This document shows, one piece after another, positions 16,970 through 25,414 of a DNA stretch of 64,000 nt. The stretch covers positions 1 to 64,000 of the forward strand of contig JAAEEP010000001.1 in the NCBI GenBank assembly GCA_013415695.1. Direction: 5' to 3'. Position numbers and translations under genes: made by a program. The stretch's first letter is position 1. Every line of letters starts with the position of its first letter. A model generated the notes under the pieces. It worked only from the letters and a program-made list of their open reading frames with translations. It had not been told where the DNA came from and made no database searches. The stretch is from Methanomassiliicoccales archaeon. Its GTDB lineage: Archaea > Thermoplasmatota > Thermoplasmata > Methanomassiliicoccales > JAAEEP01.

Positions 16970-17149
16970 TCTGTTTCAGGTCCATACGATCAAGGCCATC
17001 ATCAGGAGAATTGTATGTGGGTAGGAGCCTCATGAGAGTTGAAACCAATCCTTGACAATCATTATTATCTAGTAAGATACTTGAATAATGGAGATTCGCA
17101 AATAGTTTGGTCAGATCCACATATAGCGTGGGGGATATACTTGGAAAAG

Positions 17150-17500
17150 ATGGTCATAATAATCAATCATGCTGCTGACGACCCTGAGCAATGCATTCAT
17201 CCTCTGATGATGGCGGTCAACGCCAGTTCAGCGGGTCTGCATCCAGTCGTAATTCTGCAATCAAATGCAGTTTCTTTGGCCAAGAGAGGCTTTGCCTCCA
17301 CGATCGAAGAACCGGAATTCCCACCTGTGGATGCGCTGATGACCTCTTACATAACCAGCGGAGGCAGAATACTGGCATCAGGACCATCTCTGAAGAAGAG
17401 GAACATAATGACCGAGGAGCTTATTGATGGGGTCACGGTAACCAGCCCGGGAGCCATGGTCAGAGAAATTCAAGACGCCAAACATGTCCTGATATACTGA
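17150..17500 (+). CDS. DsrE-family protein (116 aa)
   Basis: Starting at ATG 17150 the product reads MVIIINHAADDPEQ, the typical first strand of the DsrE/DsrF/TusD alpha-beta fold. Longer in-frame extensions upstream have no ribosome site. The conserved cysteine used for sulfur transfer in DsrE proteins is not at its usual place: CIHPLMMAVN near residue 15 is the only Cys. It may be a peroxiredoxin-like or sulfur-relay accessory protein; function is unknown. Confidence 0.65.
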   Translation: MVIIINHAADDPEQCIHPLMMAVNASSAGLHPVVILQSNAVSLAKRGFASTIEEPEFPPVDALMTSYITSGGRILASGPSLKKRNIMTEELIDGVTVTSPGAMVREIQDAKHVLIY

Positions 17501-17574
17501 TTAGTTCATTCTCCTAATCCGTCACTGGAGTGGTTAACGGACATCTTTTTACTATTCAAAACACCATTTTATAA

Positions 17575-18000
17575 CTAATCCATTGGAGTCTTCCTCTTCA
17601 ACTTGTACCCTACACCCTGGAAGATGGCAACTACCTTGTTTTCATCGTACACGATCACCTGGTAGACTGAGGTTGTATTGTTCTCCTCGATCCTTCTAGC
17701 AACTGCCTCCAGGCGACCTCTGGCAGGTTTCATATAATTGATGCTCGCCGATATCGCTACTTCGGGTTCTCCCGTCCTGTTAGCTGCAAGGGCAAATGCC
17801 TGATCTGCCAGTGAGAACAATGCCCCACCATGAGCGCTGCCCAGGGCATTCCTGTTACTCTCGGTATCCATCGCTATGCGGACCTCATTGTCGTCAATTG
17901 AAATCACCTCCATGTCCATCTTCTTCATGAACTGGCAGTTTAACATGGCGTGGAGTCTTTTATCGGGGTCCTCTGAAAAATCCCTGACTGCTGACATCAT
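17575..18000 (-). CDS. PaaI-type hotdog thioesterase
   Basis: The 141-residue product has the hotdog core with the catalytic-loop motif NALGSAHGGALFSLADQAFALAAN, including the His-Gly-Gly and helix Asp of the PaaI group. These enzymes hydrolyse aryl- or acyl-CoA thioesters. ATG 18000 is chosen over TTG 18009 and GTG 18006 because GGTGA lies just before it. The phenylacetate-CoA-ligase-like gene at 8-9.5 kb might supply a substrate, but they are not linked. Confidence 0.82.
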   Translation of the reverse strand: MMSAVRDFSEDPDKRLHAMLNCQFMKKMDMEVISIDDNEVRIAMDTESNRNALGSAHGGALFSLADQAFALAANRTGEPEVAISASINYMKPARGRLEAVARRIEENNTTSVYQVIVYDENKVVAIFQGVGYKLKRKTPMD

Positions 18001-18143
18001 CTTCACCAAGCTGAGCTAGCTCTCATTAATCGGATAATATAAAGGATTTTCTCGAAAGAGGGTCGATTTAAATCTAAATGGCCTCCTAAGAATAGCGATT
18101 TAATTAAAAGATATGGATTCACTTCTGGAATGATCCCATTCCA

Positions 18144-18479
18144 TCACTCGCGGATCATGGTCAGCAACATCTTGAATTTGGAAATAGCCTTGAGAGCATG
18201 GGGCTCATTCGCTGGCATGATAACCATTTCACCTTTCTCAAGCCTCATGGGATTACCTGAGATTGTGATCTCGACCTCACCATCCAGGATCTCTACCAGA
18301 GCATCGTATGGGGCGGTATGCTCGCTCAACCCTTGGCCCTCGTCGAAGGCAAAAGCAGTCACAGTTCCCACCTTCTTGTCTATGAGGGTTCGACTCACAA
18401 CAGATGCTTTCTGGTACTCGACCAATTCCTCGAGAACCATCGCATTCCCCTTCATCTTCTCCTTTTCCTCATTCGCCAT
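18144..18479 (-). CDS. cupin-domain protein (111 aa)
   Basis: This is a small conserved-barrel cupin. The segment DEGQGLSEHTAPYDALVEILDG carries motif 1 with Glu and His ligands, and EKGEMVIMPANEPHALKA carries motif 2. It resembles the cupins that follow redox or sulfur genes in many anaerobes, but has no assigned reaction. It is unrelated in detail to the cupin at 16643. Confidence 0.8.
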   Translation of the reverse strand: MANEEKEKMKGNAMVLEELVEYQKASVVSRTLIDKKVGTVTAFAFDEGQGLSEHTAPYDALVEILDGEVEITISGNPMRLEKGEMVIMPANEPHALKAISKFKMLLTMIRE

Positions 18480-18684
18480 GTTGCATTCCTCATTGAATTG
18501 ACCTTGCCACTCCTTGCAATAAAGATGACCAGTACCTTAGGTCATGATCTGGGAAATCAGCAGGGACAGATGGGAGCCCGGTTGAGAGTCTCAGTCCCCC
18601 AATGGTGTCTTCTACTACCCTTTGGTAAAATGCAGGACCTTGGGATATAATACTTGGTTTCGATGAGTGGGAACACTGAAGATG

Positions 18685-18724
18685 GTTGTATATGCAACGT
18701 TTATATACTAGTTGTATATACAAC
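18685..18724 (+). promoter_or_regulatory. twin palindromic operator flanking a TATA box (MarR-MATE operon)
   Basis: GTTGTATATGCAAC (18685-18698) and the perfect palindrome GTTGTATATACAAC (18711-18724) lie 26 bases apart, centre to centre, with a TTTATATA promoter box between them at about 18700-18707. Repressor dimers at both sites would cover the TATA box and the transcript start of the MarR gene beginning at 18751. The layout predicts autoregulation. Confidence 0.72.
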
Positions 18725-18750
18725 TATTCAAACCCTGGGTCGGTGTACGA

Positions 18751-19179
18751 GTGCAAGATATCGAGCTGTTAGGTAAGTATTTCTCAAGAATCTATAGATA
18801 TTCTAAAAGCTACCAGGACAGGGAACTGCATCGCTTAGGAATAGGTAGCGGCCAGTTTGGTTTCATGATGGCCCTCCTACACACAGATGGAATCAGTCAG
18901 AGCAGGCTTTCGGTGATCTCTAAATTGGACAAGACCACCATAACAAGATCCATTAGGCCACTCATAGAAAATGGTTACGTGGTTAGGGAGAAGGACCCTG
19001 AGGACAGGAGGGGTTACAAGATCTTCCTTACGACGAAGGGCCGCTCAATTGCACCAGAGCTTATACAAATGCAATTGGATTTAGAAAGACAGTTGCTCAA
19101 GGACTTCACATCAGAGGATATTGAACTTCTTACTGGTTTCCTCAGAAGAATGAACGAGAATGCATTGATGCTCAAGTGA
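18751..19179 (+). CDS. MarR-family transcription regulator
   Basis: The 142-residue protein has the MarR winged-helix fold: a helix-turn-helix at GISQSRLSVISKLDKTTITRSIRPLIENGYV and the basic wing REKDPEDRRGYKIFLTTKG. I place the start at GTG 18751. The earlier in-frame TTG at 18712 lies inside the operator palindrome and probably upstream of the transcript start. The MATE exporter gene begins eight bases downstream, so this is most likely an effector-released repressor of the pump. Confidence 0.87.
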   Translation: MQDIELLGKYFSRIYRYSKSYQDRELHRLGIGSGQFGFMMALLHTDGISQSRLSVISKLDKTTITRSIRPLIENGYVVREKDPEDRRGYKIFLTTKGRSIAPELIQMQLDLERQLLKDFTSEDIELLTGFLRRMNENALMLK

Positions 19180-19186
19180 AAGAGGG

Positions 19187-20626
19187 ATGGGGATAGTGGT
19201 CGATCGGCGCAACGGCAAGGCTGATAAAGGGAATAACACCAAAGGTATAGAGACCCTTCTTGGAGATCCAAAAAAGGCAGTCATCAAGCTTTCGATTCCA
19301 ATGATCATTGCCATGTTGGTCCAGACCGCATACAACTTGGCCGACGCCATCTGGGTAGCAGGTTTGGGAGCCGATGCTCTAGCCGCAATCGGTTTTGTAT
19401 TCCCCATATACTTCATGGCTATGGGACTGGCCAATGGTCTGGGAGTGGGAGGCGGATCGGCAATCTCACGGCGAATAGGTGCGGGGGACAAGAAGGGGGC
19501 GGATTCCACCGCGACCCATACAATCTTGATGATGCTGATAATGGCGGTCGCATTCACGATTCTCATGTTGATATTCTCTGATGATATCTACATCGCTATT
19601 GGCGCTGGAAGAACGGCAGGAATGGCTACCGAATACTCCAAGATATTGTTCGGTGGGAGCATAATAATATTCTTCAGCATCGTGGCCATGGCCATTCTTA
19701 GAAGCGAGGGAGACGCAAAGCGTCCCATGTACGCCATGGTCCTAGGTTCTGTATTGAACATCGTCCTAGACCCCATATTCATTTATGGTCTTGACATGGG
19801 AGTGGCAGGTGCGGCCTGGGCATCGGTGATATCGTTCGGAATCGCCTCATTGCTGCTTTTCTACTGGCTGATGATGGAGAGATCCACATTCGTTTCTTTC
19901 AGATTCAAAGGCTTCAGGTTCAAGGGCTTGGTGGTCAGGGATATTCTAAGAGTGGGGCTTCCGGCATCGGTACAGCAACTTTCAATGTCCGTGACCAGCT
20001 TCATCATGAACATAATCATACTTACTATAGCCACAACTGATGGTGTGGCCATCTACTCAACTGGATGGCGCATATTCTCAGTCGCGGTGGTCCCACTGAT
20101 AGGTATCGCCTCCGCGGTCACTCCCATCAGTGGGGCGGCCTTCGGGGCCAAGACTTTCGAGAAGATCAGGACGACCCATATTTTCGCCACCAAGCTGGGC
20201 CTTCTAATCGAGGTGTGTACGGGAGCGATCATGTTCCTCTTCGCAGCTCAGATAGCCGCCGTCTTCACCCATTCTGAGAGCGCTGCTCATCTGGCACCGG
20301 ACCTAATATTATTCATCCAGATATTGGCAATTTCAAACCCAACGGTAGCGTTGGGGATGCTCTCATCATCGGTGTTCCAAGGAGTAGGTAAAGGCACTTC
20401 ATCACTGATCGCTACCGTGCTTCGCACTCTAATTCTAACGCTCCTGCTGGCATTCATTCTGGCGAATGTCCTTGGATTGGGACTGACGGGCATATGGCTT
20501 GGCATTGCTCTAGGTAACACCATCGGCTCGATCGTGGTGTTCACCTGGGTCCGCCATTACTACAACCACCTTATCAGGGATGGTGGCAAAGCTCGAGCTC
20601 TTGAAACGGCAGAGATATCTGACTAA
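19187..20626 (+). CDS. MATE-family multidrug/sodium antiporter
   Basis: The 479-residue membrane protein has about twelve hydrophobic helices in two related halves, with the MATE signatures LSIPMIIAMLVQTAYNLADAIWVAGLG at helix 1 and VGLPASVQQLSMSVTSF at the start of the second half. MATE proteins expel cationic or polyaromatic compounds in exchange for Na+ or H+. It is the second gene of the MarR operon and is probably induced by its own substrates. Confidence 0.9.
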   Translation: MGIVVDRRNGKADKGNNTKGIETLLGDPKKAVIKLSIPMIIAMLVQTAYNLADAIWVAGLGADALAAIGFVFPIYFMAMGLANGLGVGGGSAISRRIGAGDKKGADSTATHTILMMLIMAVAFTILMLIFSDDIYIAIGAGRTAGMATEYSKILFGGSIIIFFSIVAMAILRSEGDAKRPMYAMVLGSVLNIVLDPIFIYGLDMGVAGAAWASVISFGIASLLLFYWLMMERSTFVSFRFKGFRFKGLVVRDILRVGLPASVQQLSMSVTSFIMNIIILTIATTDGVAIYSTGWRIFSVAVVPLIGIASAVTPISGAAFGAKTFEKIRTTHIFATKLGLLIEVCTGAIMFLFAAQIAAVFTHSESAAHLAPDLILFIQILAISNPTVALGMLSSSVFQGVGKGTSSLIATVLRTLILTLLLAFILANVLGLGLTGIWLGIALGNTIGSIVVFTWVRHYYNHLIRDGGKARALETAEISD

Positions 20627-20675
20627 TGTATGAAGGGGGAACGTCGGGCAAACCCTATCTATCTAGGATTCGATA

Positions 20676-21038
20676 GTGGGGAGGATGATCACGATCAGGT
20701 ATCAGGCCATTTTTCATCTGAACGAGGATGATATCGGGAAAGTCAATATGACCCTGTCTAACATAGAGAATCTCATTGATGATCTCGGGAGAACCAATGT
20801 AGAGGTGATCCTGGTGGCAAATGGAAACGGGGTCAAGGCATTCGCAAGAGAACCAGCCATCGCCCAACGGGTTGAGAAATTGAGAAAGCTTGGAGTCACA
20901 TTCAAGGTCTGCGCGAACTCGTTAGCTGGCAGGGGGATGTCCAAGGATGATCTAATCGATCAGGTAGACATCGTCGGGTCTGGCATAGTGGAGATTGTCC
21001 GTAAACAGATAGAAGGTTGGGCGTACATCAAACCATGA
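20676..21038 (+). CDS. DsrE-family protein (120 aa)
   Basis: This is a small alpha/beta DsrE-like protein. The strand-helix beginning QAIFHLNEDDIGKVNMTLSNIENLIDDLG and the conserved VEVILVANGNGVKAF and GVTFKVCANSLAGRGM segments match the family. The Cys in KVCANS is at the place of the conserved cysteine of many DsrE/DsrF-type proteins. It may take part in sulfur relay. The start may be GTG 20676 or ATG 20685, with GGGGAGG lying between them. Confidence 0.75.
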   Translation: MGRMITIRYQAIFHLNEDDIGKVNMTLSNIENLIDDLGRTNVEVILVANGNGVKAFAREPAIAQRVEKLRKLGVTFKVCANSLAGRGMSKDDLIDQVDIVGSGIVEIVRKQIEGWAYIKP

Positions 21039-21054
21039 TGCGCTTCCATCGTGA

Positions 21055-22125
21055 CTACTCCAGACTAATTGCCTCAGGGTCCTTTAGCCCCGATCCCGTT
21101 ATCACTAACACCACTCTGTCATCAGCTCTCAGATTGATTTTTGGAAGCGCGGCGAGCGCGGCGGCCGATGATGGCTCGGCAAAAACACCCTCCTTACCCA
21201 GATCCTTCATGGCCTGGAGGATCTCATGATCATTAACCACGACGCCTCTTCCCTTTGAGGCCCTGATAGAATCTAGAGCAGTGTAGCCGTTGAAAGGAAC
21301 CTTGACCTGGATGGCTGATGCAATCGTTTCCGGGTTCTCCGCTGGCACGATTTCTGATTCATTCTTCCATGCGTCCACAATGGGCGAGCAGGTACGAGCC
21401 TGCACGGCCACCATCCTAGGGAGATTTCCAATGACGCCCAGTTCTTTGAGCTCCCTGAACGCCTTGAAAATCGCTGTGAGATGTCCCCCGGTACCAGTTG
21501 GAACCACGATCCAATTGGGTACTCCCACCTGCTCGAATATCTCGAACCCTGTGGTCTTGAGCCCCTCGATGAAGTAGGGGTTGAGACCAGTGGAGGCAAG
21601 ATAAGCTCCATTCTCCGTTTCCTCGATGGAACGATTGACTATATCCGAGAAATCACCCGGGATTCTGATAAGGTTCGCGTTGTACGCCTTCATCTGGAGT
21701 ATCTTCTCGTTTGGAACATCATCAGGGATGAATATCTTGGCCTCCAGATTTGCGTAGGCGCTGTAGGCGGCGACGCTTGCCCCCATGTTGCCTGTTGACG
21801 CCACCGTGACGCTGCTGAATCCGTGTTTCACTGCGTCAGAGAGAACCACGGTCGTTCCCCGGTCCTTGAATGAACCAGTGGGGTTGTCTCCCTCTAGCTT
21901 CATGTAGATTGATTCCCGAACATCCCTTCTCCGGACCATTGGGGTATTCCCCTCGCCCATCGATACTGAACGCTTCACGGGAATCATGGACTGATATCTC
22001 CAGACTCCGTTACCCTCGGGTTCCCAGCTCCTGTCCTCGTAATCCACTAGAACCACACTGTCGCACTTTTCGCATTTATAACGGAAATCCCTGAAGACCT
22101 CTTCGCACCTGGGACAGTAGAACAT
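21055..22125 (-). CDS. thrC: threonine synthase
   Basis: The 356-residue pyridoxal-phosphate enzyme converts O-phosphohomoserine to threonine. The N-terminal rubredoxin-like CPRCEEVFRDFRYKCEKC knuckle is typical of archaeal ThrC. The PLP lysine lies in NPTGSFKDRGTTV, and the phosphate loop in STGNMGASVAAY and PTGTGGHLTAI. The length fits the short archaeal class. Cysteate synthase of methanogens is a close relative and cannot be fully excluded. Confidence 0.88.
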   Translation of the reverse strand: MFYCPRCEEVFRDFRYKCEKCDSVVLVDYEDRSWEPEGNGVWRYQSMIPVKRSVSMGEGNTPMVRRRDVRESIYMKLEGDNPTGSFKDRGTTVVLSDAVKHGFSSVTVASTGNMGASVAAYSAYANLEAKIFIPDDVPNEKILQMKAYNANLIRIPGDFSDIVNRSIEETENGAYLASTGLNPYFIEGLKTTGFEIFEQVGVPNWIVVPTGTGGHLTAIFKAFRELKELGVIGNLPRMVAVQARTCSPIVDAWKNESEIVPAENPETIASAIQVKVPFNGYTALDSIRASKGRGVVVNDHEILQAMKDLGKEGVFAEPSSAAALAALPKINLRADDRVVLVITGSGLKDPEAISLE

Positions 22126-22341
22126 GAAATCATCTCCCGATTTGTCCTAATGACAAGAGAGTATTGATTCAGCCTTTCATTATTTTGACTGTGCGACCTC
22201 AACTCTCGAAGCGGCTTTCTAATTTCGCTGCAGATTGTGACCGCCTAGCTGAATGTATGATGGGTTGTCATTGGACCCCAATAGAATCAAGGGATGATTG
22301 TTCACTCTACATATTCGGATGACCTTCTCCGATGGCGAACC

Positions 22342-22707
22342 TCATCTAGCGCTCTCGTCGTTCTCCATAAGGCCGAACACGTTGCCTTCGGGGTCCTGAA
22401 ACATTGCTAACCATCCGACCCCGGGGATGGCCATCTTTGCCCGCAGTATCTTTCCCCCATTGGCCTCCACTCTCTCAATGAAGTCATCTATTCCAGGCAC
22501 CTCAATGGTCAAGTAGATAGGGGGAAACATTTCACTCTTTCTGGAAAGGCCACCATCAATTCCTGATTCTCCTTCTCCCGTGGAGAACATCCAATAATCC
22601 ATGGGTCCCTCCCACTTAACGAAGCTCCATCCGAATACCTTCTGGTAGAACTTTATGGCGCGATCAGGATCCTCAGCACTCATGTCGAAATGATTGACTC
22701 TTGCCAT
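22342..22707 (-). CDS. VOC-superfamily (glyoxalase-like) protein
   Basis: The 121-residue protein has paired beta-alpha-beta-beta-beta units of the vicinal-oxygen-chelate fold: VNHFDMSAEDPDRAIKFYQKVFGW, a central YLTIEVPGIDDFIERVEANGGK and the end FQDPEGNVFGLMEND. The His and Glu positions that bind metal are retained. It is probably a small hydrolyase, isomerase or resistance protein, with unknown substrate. Confidence 0.82.
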   Translation of the reverse strand: MARVNHFDMSAEDPDRAIKFYQKVFGWSFVKWEGPMDYWMFSTGEGESGIDGGLSRKSEMFPPIYLTIEVPGIDDFIERVEANGGKILRAKMAIPGVGWLAMFQDPEGNVFGLMENDESAR

Positions 22708-22776
22708 CTCGAACCCTCCAATTCTTCAATTCAAGACCAGGGGTAATAAGGATTATCACGGTCTGAGAATTGAACT

Positions 22777-23289
22777 TCACTTATCTTCTTGATCAATATT
22801 CTCGATGATTATTTCCGCAGTCCAGACGGCTGCTCTTCCCACGAGGACTGGGCATTTTTCCTTCTTATAGGCGATATCGTCAAAATCACAGTAGACCTCT
22901 CTGTCCCAAAGGTCATAATTCTTACCAAGGTGAGCTCTTTGAATCTCCCAGCAGACCACTGACCCATATTCTTCAACGAACCTTTCAGCAAGCTGCTTGC
23001 AGAGGCGGTAAGCGACCATCCTCTTTCTCCCTTTGTCCTTGAAATCACACCTTTCCCTACCAAAGAGCATCCCAATGGCCATTGAGCATCCGGTAAGAGC
23101 CCCGCAAGTACCCCAGGTGGTGAGACCAATCCCACCAGAAAGCCCACTAGCAGATCGAAAGGTAGCGTCATCCTTGATGTCAAAGACATCTTGAAGAGCC
23201 GCCAGAGTACTCTGTGCGCACCCTCTACATTCCTTCTCATATTCGAAAGCGAGCCGGTAAACTCTGTCCAAGATCTCGTCCTTTTCCAT
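22777..23289 (-). CDS. C_GCAxxG_C_C family redox protein
   Basis: The 170-residue protein shows the signature CRGCAQSTLAAL followed by the glycine-rich GLSGGIGLTTWGTCGALTGCSMAIGMLFG and later conserved Cys (VVCWEIQ; EVYCDF; EKCPVLVG). The family is common in strict anaerobes and is thought to bind a metal or cluster through the cysteines; its reaction is unknown. It is divergently placed from the alpha/beta hydrolase gene. Confidence 0.85.
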   Translation of the reverse strand: MEKDEILDRVYRLAFEYEKECRGCAQSTLAALQDVFDIKDDATFRSASGLSGGIGLTTWGTCGALTGCSMAIGMLFGRERCDFKDKGRKRMVAYRLCKQLAERFVEEYGSVVCWEIQRAHLGKNYDLWDREVYCDFDDIAYKKEKCPVLVGRAAVWTAEIIIENIDQEDK

Positions 23290-23414
23290 CAGTGGCCTTG
23301 AGTGCGAAACAGAAAGAAAAACCTATCGACCCTGCGAGATTTCCTGATTTATGAGATGTGATAATCGAGCGGAATGATATAATTAAAGATTCTTGCTTGG
23401 GTGAAATACCGGTG

Positions 23415-24251
23415 ATGAATTTGGATGATTTTGAGAAGCTACTCAACTTGCCAGACGGGCAAATCCTCGGGAGATCGGGCAATTATGCGAAAATCGATAA
23501 GGTCAGATTCTACTACGAGATTCATGGTAACGGCGAGCCGCTCGTTCTGATGCACGGTGCATGGGCTACCATCGAATCGCTTGCTTTCCAGGTGGGCCCC
23601 CTTTCCGAGCGGTTCAAAGTCATACTGGTCGAGAGGAGGGGTCACGGAAGGACTCCCGACACTCCGGGTAAGTTCACATACATGCAGGGCGCTGAGGACA
23701 TGAAGAGCGTCATGGAGCATCTAGGTGTCAGGCGCGCCCACATTGTTGGCTGGAGTGATGGAGGGGTGATAGGACTCCTTATGGCCCGTCATTACTCAAA
23801 GTGCGTGAGCAGATTTGTTTGTATAAGCGGCAGCTACCACTATAGAGGGTATACCCGAGCATTCGCCAGGAGTTTTGAAGACTCCACCTCAGAATCACTG
23901 GACCCAAGGATTGGCCAGGTCTACAGGTGGACGTCCCCCGATGGGCCGGAGCACTTTCCCATAGTGTTTGAGAAGATAAAGGGGATGTCGAGTTCGCATC
24001 CTCGGTACCCAAAGAGGGAACTGGAGACGATCCGGGTCCCCACTCTGATCATGTCAGGTGACGCTGATATTGTAAGTCTCGAGCACTCCGTGAATTTCTT
24101 CAAGGGGTTGCCTTGTGCTCAGCTTTCGATCGTGCCCGGCACAACACATATGCTTCCCATGGAGAGACCGGGTCTTGTCAATTCCCAGATCGCCCAGTTC
24201 TTGGAAGCTGAAAGCATTGAGAGGGCAAGTGGGGATATATTCATAAATTAA
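23415..24251 (+). CDS. alpha/beta hydrolase
   Basis: This is a 278-residue alpha/beta-hydrolase-fold enzyme. The oxyanion motif is LMHGAWATIES, the nucleophile elbow is VGWSDGG, the acid is in SGDADIVSLEHS and the general-base His is in PGTTHMLPME. ATG 23415 is preferred over GTG 23358 because a TATA-like TATAATTAA at about 23379-23387 would place transcription start near 23408. The substrate is unknown. Confidence 0.83.
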   Translation: MNLDDFEKLLNLPDGQILGRSGNYAKIDKVRFYYEIHGNGEPLVLMHGAWATIESLAFQVGPLSERFKVILVERRGHGRTPDTPGKFTYMQGAEDMKSVMEHLGVRRAHIVGWSDGGVIGLLMARHYSKCVSRFVCISGSYHYRGYTRAFARSFEDSTSESLDPRIGQVYRWTSPDGPEHFPIVFEKIKGMSSSHPRYPKRELETIRVPTLIMSGDADIVSLEHSVNFFKGLPCAQLSIVPGTTHMLPMERPGLVNSQIAQFLEAESIERASGDIFIN

Positions 24252-24288
24252 GATAAAAGGATGCGTTGGAGGTATCGGACTAGAACTT

Positions 24289-25095
24289 CTAATCGAGACC
24301 ACCATACGATCTGACATGCTCCCATGCACTCTTGAGCCGTGGGGGTGTTCTCTCATCTTTATATATCGCGGGGTCAGATCTTCCGAAAAACTCTCGATCT
24401 TCGCCGATTGGACAGACCTTTATGCAAATGCCACATGGTGATGTGGACTTCTTGTGAAGGGAGTCGCTCCAAGCTGTGCATCTATCCTTAATGGTGAGAG
24501 CTTGAGGATAATACCCCTCGATGAGAGCTTTGGTAGGACATGACTCCACACACCTCATGCATCTGATGCAGAGTTCCTTCTCCATAATTGGATCAGAGGG
24601 AAGCTCTGCCGAGGTCAACACCGAGACAAACCTCACCCTTGGTCCATATTCCTTCGTGAGCAACATGTTGTTGATACCGAAAGTCCCGAGTCCGGCTAGA
24701 AGTGCAGCATGACGATGGGAAAAGAAAGCAATAGGATTATGCTTGAGAACCTCCAGACTACCGTATCCATCCCTTGGTATCCAGATTGAAGGATGTCCCC
24801 TTTCATTCAACATGTTGGATAGAAGGTAACCCTGTTGGTCAAGAATGGAGTTGACCGTCCTGTAGAGCTCGTGATAGTGTATGGATGGAGTGGTCTCCAG
24901 GATCGGAAGCGTTATGGGCAATCCTAGAACGATCACGGATCGAGCCTCAGGTAAGATGGATTCTGGATAGAATTCCTCCGGCATCCAGGGCAAGAATGGT
25001 GGGTCCTCCCAGCGATCGACCGAGGCGACACCCATAATAGGAATATCTAATCTAACGCACCTGGCCTTGATTTCGCTCTTGAGATGAGAATCCAT
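24289..25095 (-). CDS. 4Fe-4S double-cluster protein, QueG-like
   Basis: The 268-residue protein has an N-terminal cobalamin-type reductase domain followed by two clustered Cys sets: CIRCMRCVESCPTKALI near residue 175 and SPCGICIKVCPIGED near residue 230. Epoxyqueuosine reductase QueG shares this order. However, it lacks the C-terminal HEAT-like domain of bacterial QueG and belongs to the short COG1600-type proteins of anaerobes. Corrinoid binding is possible but unproven. Confidence 0.75.
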   Translation of the reverse strand: MDSHLKSEIKARCVRLDIPIMGVASVDRWEDPPFLPWMPEEFYPESILPEARSVIVLGLPITLPILETTPSIHYHELYRTVNSILDQQGYLLSNMLNERGHPSIWIPRDGYGSLEVLKHNPIAFFSHRHAALLAGLGTFGINNMLLTKEYGPRVRFVSVLTSAELPSDPIMEKELCIRCMRCVESCPTKALIEGYYPQALTIKDRCTAWSDSLHKKSTSPCGICIKVCPIGEDREFFGRSDPAIYKDERTPPRLKSAWEHVRSYGGLD

Positions 25096-25260
25096 TGTAA
25101 TATGAGAATGTCACAGTGAATGATATATTTGTTGAGTTATGGATTCATGAATAACAGATCAGAACACTCAAGTCCTTGGCAATATTGATGATGTTGGAAT
25201 TGACTCAAATACTAGCTAGATTGAAGAAGTATGTAATTTTATCAAATGAATTAATGGAGG

Positions 25261-25369
25261 TGCGGGGGGAGGGATTCGAACCCACGGACTCCTATGAGAC
25301 AGGATGTCTCAGACGGAAAATGATCCGCTCTTAAGTCCTGCGCCTTTGGCCAAGCTTGGCTACCCCCGC
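25261..25369 (-). tRNA. trnL: tRNA-Leu (UAA) with 24-nt intron
   Basis: On the minus strand, acceptor strand GCGGGGG pairs with CCCCCGC. The D-arm is GCCAAGCTTGGCCAAAGGC. The anticodon stem CAGGA/TCCTG encloses loop CTTAAGA with anticodon TAA, a long variable arm (TCTCATAGGAGTCC) marks a class II tRNA, and the T-loop is TTCGAAT. The loop is interrupted after position 37 by an intron at about 25306-25329, the canonical archaeal site. The mature tRNA would be about 85 bases and CCA is not encoded. The T-stem GTGGG/CCCTC has one apparent U-U mismatch. Confidence 0.92.
25306..25329 (-). other. tRNA-Leu intron at 37/38
   Basis: Twenty-four bases between the anticodon-loop halves, reading AGCGGATC...TGAGAC on the minus strand, must be removed to form the loop CTTAAGA. 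The boundary is ambiguous by one base because an A borders both sides. The archaeal splicing endonuclease recognises a bulge-helix-bulge formed around such sites. Confidence 0.8.
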
Positions 25370-25414
25370 AGTTTGTGCGATGATTGAAGGCAGGATATTT
25401 CACCTTTTCCGAAA

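Noticed and set aside
18712-18750. N-terminal extension of the MarR protein from TTG 18712
   Set aside because: It would be encoded by the operator palindrome and lie upstream of, or at, the predicted transcript start.
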